In this document: piece by piece, positions 39,409 to 47,931 of the stretch
How the letters are laid out: each line of letters begins with the position of its first letter
How positions within the stretch are numbered: position 1 is the stretch's first letter
Assembly (NCBI RefSeq): GCF_022815605.1
Contig: NZ_JALGRP010000005.1
Span: forward strand, 186,001 to 250,000
DNA from: Microbacterium sp. VKM Ac-2923
GTDB taxonomy: Bacteria; Actinomycetota; Actinomycetes; Actinomycetales; Microbacteriaceae
Direction: 5' to 3'
DNA length: 64,000 nucleotides
The notes under the pieces: generated by a model
The model's input: only the letters and a program-made list of their open reading frames with translations
What the model was told of the DNA's origin: nothing
The model's database searches: none
Program-made: the position numbers and the translations under genes

Positions 39409-40321
39409 GACCCCCGCCCGACGCGTCGTCATCGCCGGCGCGTCGGGCCTCATCGGCTCCGCCCTCGTCGACTCGTTGCGCGGCGACGGAGTCCAGGTCA
39501 CCTCACTGGTGCGCCACGCTCCGCAGAGCCCGCACGAGGTGCAGTGGCTGCAGGACGCCGCTCCGCTCGACCCCGACGTCATCGCCGGCGCCGACGCGGT
39601 GGTCTGCCTCAACGGCGCCTCGATCGGCCGCTTCCCCTGGACGCCGTCGTACAAGAGCACGCTGCTGTGGTCGCGAATCACGCCGACCCGCACGCTGGCG
39701 ACCGCGATGCGGGCGCTCGGCGACGACGCTCCCGCCCTGGTCAACGCCAGCGCGACGGGGTACTACGGCTCCCAGCCCGGCACGGTCCTCACCGAGACCT
39801 CTCCGCGCGGCGAGGGTTTCCTCGTCGACATCTGCGTCGACTGGGAGGAGGCCGCGCGTTCCGCGGGCGATCGCGCCCGTGTCGCCCTGTTGCGCACGGC
39901 GCCCGTCGTGCACGAACGGGGTGTGCTGAAGCCCCTCCTGCTTCTGACGAAGCTCGGCGTCTCCGGTCCGATCGGACGCGGCACCCAGGTGTGGCCGTGG
40001 ATCACCCTCGACGACGAGGTGCGGGCCATCCGTCACGTCATCGACTCCGACCTCGCCGGCCCCGTGAACCTGACCGGTCCCACGCGGGCGACGGCGAACG
40101 ACCTCGGTTTCGCGCTCGCGCGGCGGATGAATCGCCCCTACGTGCTGCGTGCCCCCGTCTGGGGCGTCAAGCTCGCGCTGGGCGCCGACGCGACGGAGGC
40201 TCTGCTGACATCGGACGCCGACGTGCGTCCCTCCGCCCTGGAAGACAGCGGGTTCGCCTTCACGCACCGCACGGTCGAAGAGGCTGTGGCCTCCGCCGTT
40301 CCCGCCCCTGCCGCGGAGTAG
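39401..40321 (+). CDS. TIGR01777 family NAD(P)-binding epimerase-like protein
   Basis: 306 residues, SDR-fold protein (YfcH/SulA-like in annotation). Rossmann motif VVIAGASGLIGSALVDSL, then NASATGYYGSQ and a DUF1731 C-terminal domain (VLRAPVWGVKLALG). Enzymatic role not established in the family. A TTG start at 39401 is used: it keeps the Rossmann motif close to the N-terminus and has GAGG six bases upstream. It overlaps osmC. Confidence 0.82.
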   Translation: MPETPARRVVIAGASGLIGSALVDSLRGDGVQVTSLVRHAPQSPHEVQWLQDAAPLDPDVIAGADAVVCLNGASIGRFPWTPSYKSTLLWSRITPTRTLATAMRALGDDAPALVNASATGYYGSQPGTVLTETSPRGEGFLVDICVDWEEAARSAGDRARVALLRTAPVVHERGVLKPLLLLTKLGVSGPIGRGTQVWPWITLDDEVRAIRHVIDSDLAGPVNLTGPTRATANDLGFALARRMNRPYVLRAPVWGVKLALGADATEALLTSDADVRPSALEDSGFAFTHRTVEEAVASAVPAPAAE

Positions 40322-40510
40322 CGCGGCACGAGCCGAGGCCGGGCTTGCCGTCGCGCGCCGGGCGCGCCGCAGTGCGGCCCGGGCGCGCTGCAATGCAGCC
40401 CCGGGCATGCAATCGTGCGGCACAGGCCTCCGACGGACCCGCGACAGTTCTGCAGGGGCCGCACAGCCCCGCTGCGCACCCTGACCCGGCGCGCGATCCT
40501 GGCTCGGGAA

Positions 40511-40963
40511 TCAGCCCCCGCGACGCTCGGCGCTCTCGAGGCTGATCGCCGCACGGACGGCCGCACGTGCGCGGCGACGGTCGCCCGCCGCGTCGTACGC
40601 CAGCGCGAGACGGTACCGGACGCGCCAATCGTCGGGATGCGCCTCGACGTCGGCGCGATAGCGCGGGAACAGGGCGTCTCCGTCCTCACGTTCGATGCGA
40701 CCGCTCGGGCGCACCGGCAGGTCTTCGTCGGGAAGACCCCCCTCGGCGTCCAGCCTCTCCCCGAGCTGCTGCGCGCGGACGCCGAACCACAGCTCTCGTC
40801 CGATCGCCCACAGCGCCAGCAGCGGCAGCGCGAGCAGCGCCACCCCCATCACGATGGCGACCGGCTCGCCGCTGGTGAGCAGCACGAACGCCCGCTGCCC
40901 CGCCAGCACGACGTACAGCAGCAGCAGCACCGTCATCAGGGCGACGGCGACGCGAACCCTCAT
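40511..40963 (-). CDS. Membrane protein with TPR-like C-terminus
   Basis: 150 residues. Two membrane segments (about 5-24 and 34-55) are followed by a soluble region ending in a tetratricopeptide-like helix pair (DDWRVRYRLALAYDAAGDRRRARAA in part). Function unknown. It overlaps the dapB stop by four bases (ATGA), a conserved neighbour of dapB in related genomes, so it is co-expressed with dapB. Confidence 0.75.
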   Translation of the reverse strand: MRVRVAVALMTVLLLLYVVLAGQRAFVLLTSGEPVAIVMGVALLALPLLALWAIGRELWFGVRAQQLGERLDAEGGLPDEDLPVRPSGRIEREDGDALFPRYRADVEAHPDDWRVRYRLALAYDAAGDRRRARAAVRAAISLESAERRGG

Positions 40964-41772
40964 GCGCTGGTGGCGCCGGCGACCTGGCCCGACACGTCGC
41001 CGTCGGCGACGGGCGTCTCCGGCGTCTCCGGACTCGTATGCACTCCGATGTCGATGAAGCTGTCGAGACCGATCACGACGCCCCGCGCCTCCCGCGCCGC
41101 AGCCAGGGCGATACGGATGCCGGGGGCGTACGCCGAGGCAGGGTCGACGGTGTCATGCACGATCGTCAGCGACTCCCCCGCACCCGAGAGCACCGTCTCC
41201 TGGCGGGCGACGACACCCGGTCGCCGCAGCGAGTGGATGGGAACGGATGCGACACGCTGACCGCGAGCACGCTGGTCGACGTGGGGGGACTCCACGGGTC
41301 CGACGTCAGCACGCGCGGCGGCGATGAGCTCGGCAGTTCGCACGGCGGTGCCGCTCGGCGAATCGATCTTCGTCTCGCGGTGCGCCTCGATGATCTCGAT
41401 CGAGGGGAAGAAGGGGGCCGCGGCGGCGGCGAGTGCGCTCCCGATCACCGACCCCAGGGAGAAGTTCGGGATGAACACCGCACCCGTACCGCTGGCTTCC
41501 ACCAGGGGACGCACGAGCGCGATTCGTTCGTTCGACCATCCGGATGTGCCGACGAGGACGTTGATGCCGCGTTCGATCGCGGCGCGCACGACGTCGATCG
41601 ACACCGCCGGAGTCGACGCGTCGACGACGAGGTCGGCGCCGTCGAGGTCGGCGAAATCGGAGCGCGAGCCGAGCACCGCGGTGACCTCGTACCCCTCTTC
41701 AGCCTCGATGACCTGACGGATCACCCCGCCCAACTTGCCGGTTCCGCCCACGATGGCCACGCGTGTCGTCAT
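40960..41772 (-). CDS. dapB: 4-hydroxy-tetrahydrodipicolinate reductase
   Basis: 270 residues, second step of the DAP/lysine branch. NAD(P) motif VAIVGGTGKLGGVI, GTSGW motif (LVGTSGWSNE), and the catalytic EAHRETKIDSPSGTAV. The ATG at 41772 is preferred over one three codons upstream. Together with dapA (33.9 kb) and dapF (18.4 kb) three DAP genes lie within the window but in different operons. Confidence 0.95.
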   Translation of the reverse strand: MTTRVAIVGGTGKLGGVIRQVIEAEEGYEVTAVLGSRSDFADLDGADLVVDASTPAVSIDVVRAAIERGINVLVGTSGWSNERIALVRPLVEASGTGAVFIPNFSLGSVIGSALAAAAAPFFPSIEIIEAHRETKIDSPSGTAVRTAELIAAARADVGPVESPHVDQRARGQRVASVPIHSLRRPGVVARQETVLSGAGESLTIVHDTVDPASAYAPGIRIALAAAREARGVVIGLDSFIDIGVHTSPETPETPVADGDVSGQVAGATSA

Positions 41773-41869
41773 GCGTTCCACCCTAAGCGGCAGCGCGCGC
41801 CGCGGCCCGCGTTGTCCACAGACGCGCCGCCCGCCTTCCGGCCACCGACGCGCTCGGCGATCCGACCGC

Positions 41870-42472
41870 TCAGACGGGAAGCGGGTCGACCAGGCCGGTG
41901 CGGAGTTCGACCGGCAGGTGCGCGAGATCGTTGTGCGAGAGCAGAGTCCAGGGGCGGCCCTTCTTCTGCGCGATGACGGTGAGTCCGCAGTAGGCCTGGT
42001 TGATCGTCATCCAGCGCCAGTCGGGTGCCTGGAGCACCTCGCGCACGAACCACGAGATGACGAAGTTGTGGGTGATGACGAGTTCGTGCACTTCGCCGGC
42101 CTTGCGAGCGAGGAACTCCGCCGTCGCATCGGCCATCTGCGCGCGACCCGCGTCGACCTCGGCCTCGGTGACCGACCCGAAGAACGGCTCGTAGGCGGCG
42201 GGCGTCTCGGGCGTCATCCCCGTGGGAACGCAGTCGAACAGCAGCGCCGACGACACCGGCGACACCGCCGGCAGCCGGTCCGCTACGGCACGCGCCGTCT
42301 GAGCGGCACGCTCGAGCGGCGAGTGCCACACCGCGTCGAGGGGAAGTCCCGACAGGCGATCGGCGAGGAGAGCCGCCTGGCGCTGACCGCGCGGCGACAA
42401 AGGGCCGTCGGTGAGTCCATGCTCGGCATCCTGGTGCTCGCCATGGCGCACCAGGTAGATGTAGTGCGTCAC
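41870..42472 (-). CDS. Histidine phosphatase family protein
   Basis: 200 residues, phosphoglycerate-mutase-like fold. The phospho-accepting His is in YLVRHGEHQ (residues 7-15), second His in VITHNFVISWF. It begins with GTG at 42472. Substrate unknown (broad-specificity phosphatases of this family are common). Upstream of dapB by about 100 bases on the same strand. Confidence 0.87.
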   Translation of the reverse strand: MTHYIYLVRHGEHQDAEHGLTDGPLSPRGQRQAALLADRLSGLPLDAVWHSPLERAAQTARAVADRLPAVSPVSSALLFDCVPTGMTPETPAAYEPFFGSVTEAEVDAGRAQMADATAEFLARKAGEVHELVITHNFVISWFVREVLQAPDWRWMTINQAYCGLTVIAQKKGRPWTLLSHNDLAHLPVELRTGLVDPLPV

Positions 42473-42549
42473 GTCAGCCCACCCCGTTGTCGATCTGCCG
42501 TCCCCCGGCCGGTCGTTCCAGCCTACGTCACGCCCGCGCGGACGGGACG

Positions 42550-43575
42550 TCACTCGGCGGCGCGCGCGATATCCGACAGCTGGGCCCGACTGAGACGCAC
42601 ACCGACGGCGCGCATGCATTCCACGACATGGCGCGGGGCGAACGCATTCACGATGGGCGCGGTGACGATCTTCTGAGCGAGGAGCCAGGCCACCGCGACG
42701 GCGGCATCCGGGATGCCCAGTTCGTTCCCGACCGCGTCGAGGGCACGGAGGACGCGCGATCCGCGACGGTTCAGGTTCGCGGCGACCTGGGAGCCGCGCA
42801 CGGACTTCGTGGACTGGCCGCGCGTGCGCATCTCGCCGGCGAGGAAACCGTGGGCGAGGGGATGCGAGGGAGTCACGGCCATGTTCTGCGCGGAGGCGAT
42901 CAGGCGCACGTCGCCGTCGAACTCCGCCCGGCGCAGCACGTTGTAGGGCACATCGAGCACGGTGATGCGCGGGTATCCGGCCGACGACAGGATGCGCGCC
43001 TCCACGAGCTGCGCCGCGGTGTAGCCGTGGGCACCGATCGCGCGGACCTTGCCCGACTCCACCAGCCATTCGCTGGTGGCCAGGGTGTCTTCGAGCATGC
43101 CGCGGCCCCCACTGACGGCGTCGAGCGAGAGCACGTCGATGCGGTCGGTTCCGAGGCGCGTGAGCGATGCCTCGACGGCGCGGACGAGGTTGACCGAGTC
43201 GAGACCGGGGTGGTCGGGGTGGCCGCCGACGCGTACGGTCAGCACGGTGTCGTCGCGCACGCGGCGGGTGCGCATCCACTCGCCGATGATGAATTCACTG
43301 CGGCCGGCCGCGTAACTGTCGGCCGTGTGCAGGGCGTTGCCGCCGAGCTCGGCGTACGCGTCCAGGATCTCGTGGCTCGCCCCGGAGTCGACGTTCCAGC
43401 CGAATTCGCCGCCGCCGAGGAAGAGCGGGAAGACCTCGAAACCGGTCTCTCCCAGGGGGACCCGCACATGAGAACCGAGCCCCGGACCCTGCAGGGTGAT
43501 GGGAGTGGACGGGTGCGCGGAGCGGTCGCGGCGCAGGCGCGGCGTGGCCGTCTTCTCGACGCCCGAGCCGCTCAT
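42550..43575 (-). CDS. Aldo/keto reductase-fold protein with altered catalytic tetrad
   Basis: 341 residues, TIM-barrel of the aldo/keto reductase type (GGNALHTADSYAAGRSE; DDTVLTVRVGG; DRIDVLSLDAVSGG; HPLAHGFLAGEM). In normal members the first motif begins D-T-A, the second has T-K-V-G and the third ends L-H. Here these are His83, Arg115 and Asp152, so only Tyr88 of the Asp-Tyr-Lys-His tetrad remains. It may be a non-reductase or bind a different substrate. Upstream, TAATCT near 43645 could be a -10. Confidence 0.8.
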   Translation of the reverse strand: MSGSGVEKTATPRLRRDRSAHPSTPITLQGPGLGSHVRVPLGETGFEVFPLFLGGGEFGWNVDSGASHEILDAYAELGGNALHTADSYAAGRSEFIIGEWMRTRRVRDDTVLTVRVGGHPDHPGLDSVNLVRAVEASLTRLGTDRIDVLSLDAVSGGRGMLEDTLATSEWLVESGKVRAIGAHGYTAAQLVEARILSSAGYPRITVLDVPYNVLRRAEFDGDVRLIASAQNMAVTPSHPLAHGFLAGEMRTRGQSTKSVRGSQVAANLNRRGSRVLRALDAVGNELGIPDAAVAVAWLLAQKIVTAPIVNAFAPRHVVECMRAVGVRLSRAQLSDIARAAE

Positions 43576-43759
43576 GAGGTCCTCTCAGATGCCGGGCGAC
43601 GGTACGGCAGACGCCGTATCAGCACGCCCCCCGACGTACTTCGAGATTATGCGTTCCCCCGCAGACGGCTGACCTTTCACCCGGCTCGCCGATAAACTTT
43701 CAGTAACGCTTGCGCGCGGCGTCGTCACTTCGTTCTCATCCGTCACACGCGTCACACGA

Positions 43760-43796
43760 CGGATGCCCGCCCCGCATGACGCGGGACGGGCATCCG
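43760..43796 (-). terminator. pnp terminator
   Basis: A ~15-bp imperfect stem (CGGATGCCCGCCCCGC with CGCGGGACGGGCATCCG) ending 12 bases after the pnp stop codon. Confidence 0.75.
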
Positions 43797-43808
43797 AAGA
43801 CGTGAGGA

Positions 43809-46106
43809 TCAGCCTTCGGCGGGAGCCTCGGGGCCCTCGCTCGCGGCGGCCGAGCTCTGCGTGTCGGCCGGCTCGGGGGTGGTGGCCTCCTCGTCGACGA
43901 CGGGCTCGAGCGACAGCTTGCCGCGGTCGTCGATCTTCGTGATGCGCACGAGGATCTTGCGACCCACCGAGAGCACGTCCTCGACGTTCTCGACGCGCTT
44001 GCCACCGGCGAGCTTGCGGACCTCGCTGACGTGCAGCAGGCCGTCCTTGCCGGGGAGCAGCGAGACGAACGCACCGAAGGTCGCGATCTTGACGACCGTG
44101 CCCAGGAACTGCTCGCCCACCTCGGGGTTGGTCGGGTTGGCGATCGCGTTCACCTGCGCGCGGGCGGCCTCGGCCGACGGGCCGTCGGTCGCGCCGATGT
44201 AGACGGTGCCGTCGTCCTCGATGGAGATCTGGGCGCCGGTCTCGTCCTGGATCGAGTTGATCGTCTTGCCCTTCGGGCCGATGAGCTCACCGATCTTGTC
44301 GACCGGGATCTGCACGCTGATGACGCGGGGCGCGGTGGGCGCCATCTCGTCGGGCGCGTCGATCGCGGCGTTCAGGACGTTGAGGATCGTCAGGCGAGCC
44401 TCCTTGGCCTGGGTGAGGGCTGCGGCCAGCACCGACGACGGGATGCCGTCGAGCTTGGTGTCGAGCTGGATCGCGGTGATGAATTCGCTCGTCCCCGCGA
44501 CCTTGAAGTCCATGTCGCCCAGGGCGTCCTCGGCGCCGAGGATGTCGGTCAGCGCGGCGTAGCGCGTCTGACCGTCGACCTCGTCGGTGACCAGGCCCAT
44601 GGCGATACCGGCGACGGGGGCGCGCAGCGGCACACCCGCGTTCAGCAGCGACAGCGTCGAGGCGCAGACCGAGCCCATCGACGTCGAGCCGTTGGAGCCG
44701 AGGGCTTCGGACACCTGACGGATCGCGTAGGGGAACTCCTCGCGGCTGGGGAGCACCGGCACGAGCGCGCGCTCGGCGAGGAAGCCGTGGCCGATCTCGC
44801 GACGCTTCGGGCTGCCCACGCGACCGGTCTCACCGGTCGAGTACGGCGGGAAGTTGTAGTGGTGCAGGTAGCGCTTGCTCGTGATCGGCGACAGCGAGTC
44901 GATCTGCTGCTCCATCTTGAGCATGTTCAGCGTGGTGACACCCAGGATCTGGGTCTCGCCGCGCTGGAAGATCGCCGACCCGTGCACGCGCGGGATGACC
45001 TGCACCTCGGCGTCGAGCGGACGGATGTCGGCCAGGCCGCGGCCGTCCATGCGGACACCCTCGGCGAGGATGCGGCCGCGGACGATCGTCTTGGTGACCG
45101 ACTTGTAGGCGGCGTTGAACTCGAGCGTCGCAACGGCGGGCAGTTCGCCCGACTCGACGGCGGCGAGCAGCTGCTCCTTGACCGAGGACTTGACCTCGTC
45201 ATCGGCGTTCTGACGCTCCTGCTTGTCGGCGATCTGGTACACCGGCACGAGGCGGTCGTAGGCGCGACCGGCGACGAAGTCGTACGTCTGCTGGCTGTAC
45301 GCCGGGAAGACGGGGAACGACTGGATCTCCTTGGCCGCGGTGCGCGCGACCTCGTTCTGCGCGTCGACGAGCTGACGCAGGAACGGCTTGGCCGCTTCGA
45401 GACCCTCGGCGACGACCTGCTCGTTGGGCTTGGTCGCGCCGCCCTTGATCATGTTCCAGCTGCCCTCGGTGGCCTCGGCCTCCACCATCATGATGGCGAC
45501 GTCGCCGTCGTCGAGCACGCGGCCCGCGACGATGAGATCGAAGACGGCCGTCTCGAGCTGCGTGACGGTCGGGAACGCGACCCACTGGTCGCCGTTCTCG
45601 CCGTGGCCCGGGATGAGGGCCAGACGCACACCCGCGATGGGGCCCGAGAAGGGCAGACCCGAGATCTGGGTCGACAGCGACGCCGCGTTGATGGCGAGGG
45701 CGTCGTAGAACTCGCCGGGGGCGATGGAGAGCACGGTGACGACGATCTGCACCTCGTTGCGGAGGCCGTCGACGAACGACGGACGCAGCGGGCGGTCGAT
45801 GAGGCGGCACACGAGGATGGCCTCGGTTGAGGGGCGACCCTCGCGGCGGAAGAACGACCCGGGGATCTTGCCCGCGGCGTACGAGCGCTCCTCGACGTCG
45901 ACGGTCAGCGGGAAGAAGTCGAAGCCTTCACGCGGGTGCTTGCCGGCGCTGGTGGCCGAGAGAAGCATGGTCTCTTCGTCGAGGTAGGCGGCGACGGCGC
46001 CCTGGGCCTGCTGAGCGAGGCGACCGGTCTCGAAGCGGATGGTGCGGGTGCCGAAACGGCCGTTGTCGAGAACGGCTTCAGCGGCGGTGATTTCTGGACC
46101 TTCCAA
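43809..46106 (-). CDS. pnp: Polyribonucleotide nucleotidyltransferase (TTG start)
   Basis: PNPase, 765 residues: phosphorolytic 3'-5' exoribonuclease and guanosine-polyphosphate-linked enzyme in actinobacteria. Two RNase PH domains with the alpha-helical domain between (catalytic region [19 protein letters not shown]), then KH ([21 protein letters not shown]) and S1 ([22 protein letters not shown]) domains, and an acidic Ala/Glu tail. The start is TTG at 46106 with a perfect AGGAGG six bases upstream. In most relatives rpsO is next to pnp; here rpsO is 15.6 kb away. Confidence 0.95.
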   Translation of the reverse strand: MEGPEITAAEAVLDNGRFGTRTIRFETGRLAQQAQGAVAAYLDEETMLLSATSAGKHPREGFDFFPLTVDVEERSYAAGKIPGSFFRREGRPSTEAILVCRLIDRPLRPSFVDGLRNEVQIVVTVLSIAPGEFYDALAINAASLSTQISGLPFSGPIAGVRLALIPGHGENGDQWVAFPTVTQLETAVFDLIVAGRVLDDGDVAIMMVEAEATEGSWNMIKGGATKPNEQVVAEGLEAAKPFLRQLVDAQNEVARTAAKEIQSFPVFPAYSQQTYDFVAGRAYDRLVPVYQIADKQERQNADDEVKSSVKEQLLAAVESGELPAVATLEFNAAYKSVTKTIVRGRILAEGVRMDGRGLADIRPLDAEVQVIPRVHGSAIFQRGETQILGVTTLNMLKMEQQIDSLSPITSKRYLHHYNFPPYSTGETGRVGSPKRREIGHGFLAERALVPVLPSREEFPYAIRQVSEALGSNGSTSMGSVCASTLSLLNAGVPLRAPVAGIAMGLVTDEVDGQTRYAALTDILGAEDALGDMDFKVAGTSEFITAIQLDTKLDGIPSSVLAAALTQAKEARLTILNVLNAAIDAPDEMAPTAPRVISVQIPVDKIGELIGPKGKTINSIQDETGAQISIEDDGTVYIGATDGPSAEAARAQVNAIANPTNPEVGEQFLGTVVKIATFGAFVSLLPGKDGLLHVSEVRKLAGGKRVENVEDVLSVGRKILVRITKIDDRGKLSLEPVVDEEATTPEPADTQSSAAASEGPEAPAEG

Positions 46107-46410
46107 GAGGTCCCTCCTTCTTTGTTTAGGCTCGCCGCCCCGTGTGGGAGGCGAGCTGACATGCGAAGGAGCAGGAACAGGCAGAAAGGGCGCGCCGACG
46201 GGTCGGCCCGGAAGTCCCGGCGACTGGCCACCAGTAGACGACCACCCGGCGATCACGACGGGGAGTCCACCACAGGGGACCAGCGTCTGCCGGCCTGCTC
46301 CGTGAGCTCATATGTAATTGAGCGGATGCCAAGACGGCATCCCGACAACCCTATCAGCGACGGCACCTCGCGGGCTGGGCATCCGGGGGCGCGTGCTCTA
46401 GCGTGACCTC
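46107..46410 (-). promoter_or_regulatory. pnp leader and intergenic region
   Basis: Holds the pnp ribosome binding site (46113-46118), a 7-bp stem with a partly paired loop at 46130-46156 (candidate RNase III site; pnp leaders are autoregulated in E. coli), an A/T-rich spot with TTACAT (about 46312-46320) that may be the -10, and a GATGCC...GGCATC hairpin at about 46326-46342. At the other end lies the -10 of the plus-strand gene. No gene seen. Confidence 0.4.
46399..46404 (+). promoter_or_regulatory. -10 of the secreted coiled-coil protein gene
   Basis: TAGCGT ending six bases before the ATG at 46411; leaderless architecture. Confidence 0.5.
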
Positions 46411-47718
46411 ATGGGTCGCATCCGTCGCAGCAGTCACACGCTCCTCGTGTGCGCCGCGGTCGTGGCGGCCCTCCTTCCCACCCCGGCGAGTGCCACCACC
46501 ACGACGACGCGGGCGGCCGCGCCCCTCGCGGCCGTCGACGAGACCGCCGTCGCCCGGGTGAAGCAGCAGCTGGACGCCGCGGAGGCCGCGGCCGTGCAGG
46601 CCTCGCGCCGCGCCCTCGACGCGTCGGCGGCCGCGGAGCGCACCCGCGCTCTGGCCGAGTCGACTGCGGCGCGGGCCGACGCCCTCGCCCTTCGGAGTGC
46701 CGCCGCCGCGACCGACCTCTCGGACAAGAGCGAGCGGGCCGGAGCCAGCGCCGCCCGCCTGTACCGCACCGTGGGCGCCGGCCCCCTCGTCAGCCAAGTG
46801 CTCACCGACGCCGATCCCGACTCTCTGCTCGAACGTCTCGGCATCCTGGACCGCGTCGCAACCCTCACCGCGCGCACGGCACGTCAGGCGCGCAGCGCGG
46901 CCGACATCGCCGCGTCGCTGAGCGATCAGGCGGATCAGGCGCGTTCGGAGGCCACGCGACTCGCCGACGAGGCCCGGGTCACCGCCGATGCCGCCCAGGT
47001 CGAGGCGGATGCCGAATCGGCGAGCGTCGCCGCAGCGCAGGCGCGCCTCGACGACCTCTATGCGCAGCTCGCGACGCTGCGCGCATCGACGGCGGCCGCC
47101 GAGAAGGCGGCCCGCGAGCGGGAGAAGGCCCAGCAGGATGCGGCCGCACCCGGCGGTGCGACGGGCGGCGGGTCCGGCGCGAGCAGAGGATCGACCTCCG
47201 GCGGCTCGGCCGGGAGCGGTTCGGGCTCGGGCGGCGGGTCAGGTTCGAGCGGGGGCTCCGGCTCCGGCGGCGGATCCGGCTCGGGCGGCGGGACCGGCTC
47301 CGGCAGCGGGTCCGGCTCCGGTAGCGGGACTGGCTCCGGCAGCGGGTCCGGCTCCGGTAGCGGGTCCGGCTCGGGCGGCGGATCGACGCCGCCGCCGTCG
47401 ACCTCGATCATGACCCCCGACGAAGCCCGCGCCAACGCGCGTGGACAGATCGGCGGCTACGGCTGGGGCGATGACCAGTTCTCCTGCCTGAACTCGCTCT
47501 GGAACCGCGAGTCAGGGTGGCGCGTGCAGGCCGAGAACCCCTGGAGCGGTGCCTACGGAATCCCGCAGGCATTGCCCGGCGAGAAGATGGCATCCGCCGG
47601 TCTCGACTGGCGCACGAACGGCGCGACGCAGATCTCGTGGGGCCTGTCGTACATCGACGCGCGGTACGGGAGCCCGTGCGGAGCGTGGGATCACTCCGAG
47701 CGGACCGGCTGGTACTGA
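46411..47718 (+). CDS. Secreted coiled-coil protein with transglycosylase-like C-terminus
   Basis: 435 residues. Signal peptide (about 1-29), an Ala/Arg-rich coiled coil (about 45-235, heptad-like), a Gly/Ser linker (about 248-325) and a C-terminal ~90-residue domain. This last contains WGDDQFSCLNSLWNRESGW and YGIPQALPG, which fits the lysozyme-like/aggregation-promoting-factor C-terminal domain with Glu in NRESGW as likely catalytic acid. NlpC-type partners are absent. The coiled coil resembles PcsB/Rip amidase-activator regions. Role in cell-wall cleavage at division is inference. Confidence 0.8.
   Translation: MGRIRRSSHTLLVCAAVVAALLPTPASATTTTTRAAAPLAAVDETAVARVKQQLDAAEAAAVQASRRALDASAAAERTRALAESTAARADALALRSAAAATDLSDKSERAGASAARLYRTVGAGPLVSQVLTDADPDSLLERLGILDRVATLTARTARQARSAADIAASLSDQADQARSEATRLADEARVTADAAQVEADAESASVAAAQARLDDLYAQLATLRASTAAAEKAAREREKAQQDAAAPGGATGGGSGASRGSTSGGSAGSGSGSGGGSGSSGGSGSGGGSGSGGGTGSGSGSGSGSGTGSGSGSGSGSGSGSGGGSTPPPSTSIMTPDEARANARGQIGGYGWGDDQFSCLNSLWNRESGWRVQAENPWSGAYGIPQALPGEKMASAGLDWRTNGATQISWGLSYIDARYGSPCGAWDHSERTGWY
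47158..47390 (+). repeat. Gly/Ser-coding repeat inside the secreted protein
   Basis: Imperfect repeats of GGCTCCGG/GGTAGCGGG type, with a ~36-base unit repeated near 47300-47380. It encodes a flexible linker and is a likely site of length variation. Confidence 0.75.
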
Positions 47719-47734
47719 GGGGCCGCCCCGGACC

Positions 47735-47915
47735 CTTCGACAGGCTCAGGCACCTTCCGCACGACGCGGCGCCGAACCCGTCGGCACGCTTGGGGACCTC
47801 CCATGCCAGGCGGCTGAGCCCGACGAAGCCGCCGGACCCTTCGACAGGCTCAGGGGACCCCCGCACGAGGTGGCTGAGCCCGTCGAAGCCACCGGACCCG
47901 TGGACAGGCTCGGCG
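47735..47915. repeat. REP-like palindromic repeat cluster
   Basis: Three copies of ACCCTTCGACAGGCTCAGG-type sequence (near 47749, 47838 and, degraded, 47895), two followed by the partner arm GCTGAGCCCG(A/T)CGAAGCC. Each can form a hairpin. A related copy lies at 56255-56335. Such CTTCGACAGGCTCAG elements are common intergenic repeats in actinobacteria. The interval 47719-47931 has no gene. Confidence 0.75.
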
Positions 47916-47931
47916 TCCGTGCGGGCCCGTG

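Noticed and set aside
40322..40510. GC-rich near-repeats between the epimerase and TPR-like genes
   Set aside because: Some imperfect internal similarity, but no hairpin, promoter or gene could be supported.
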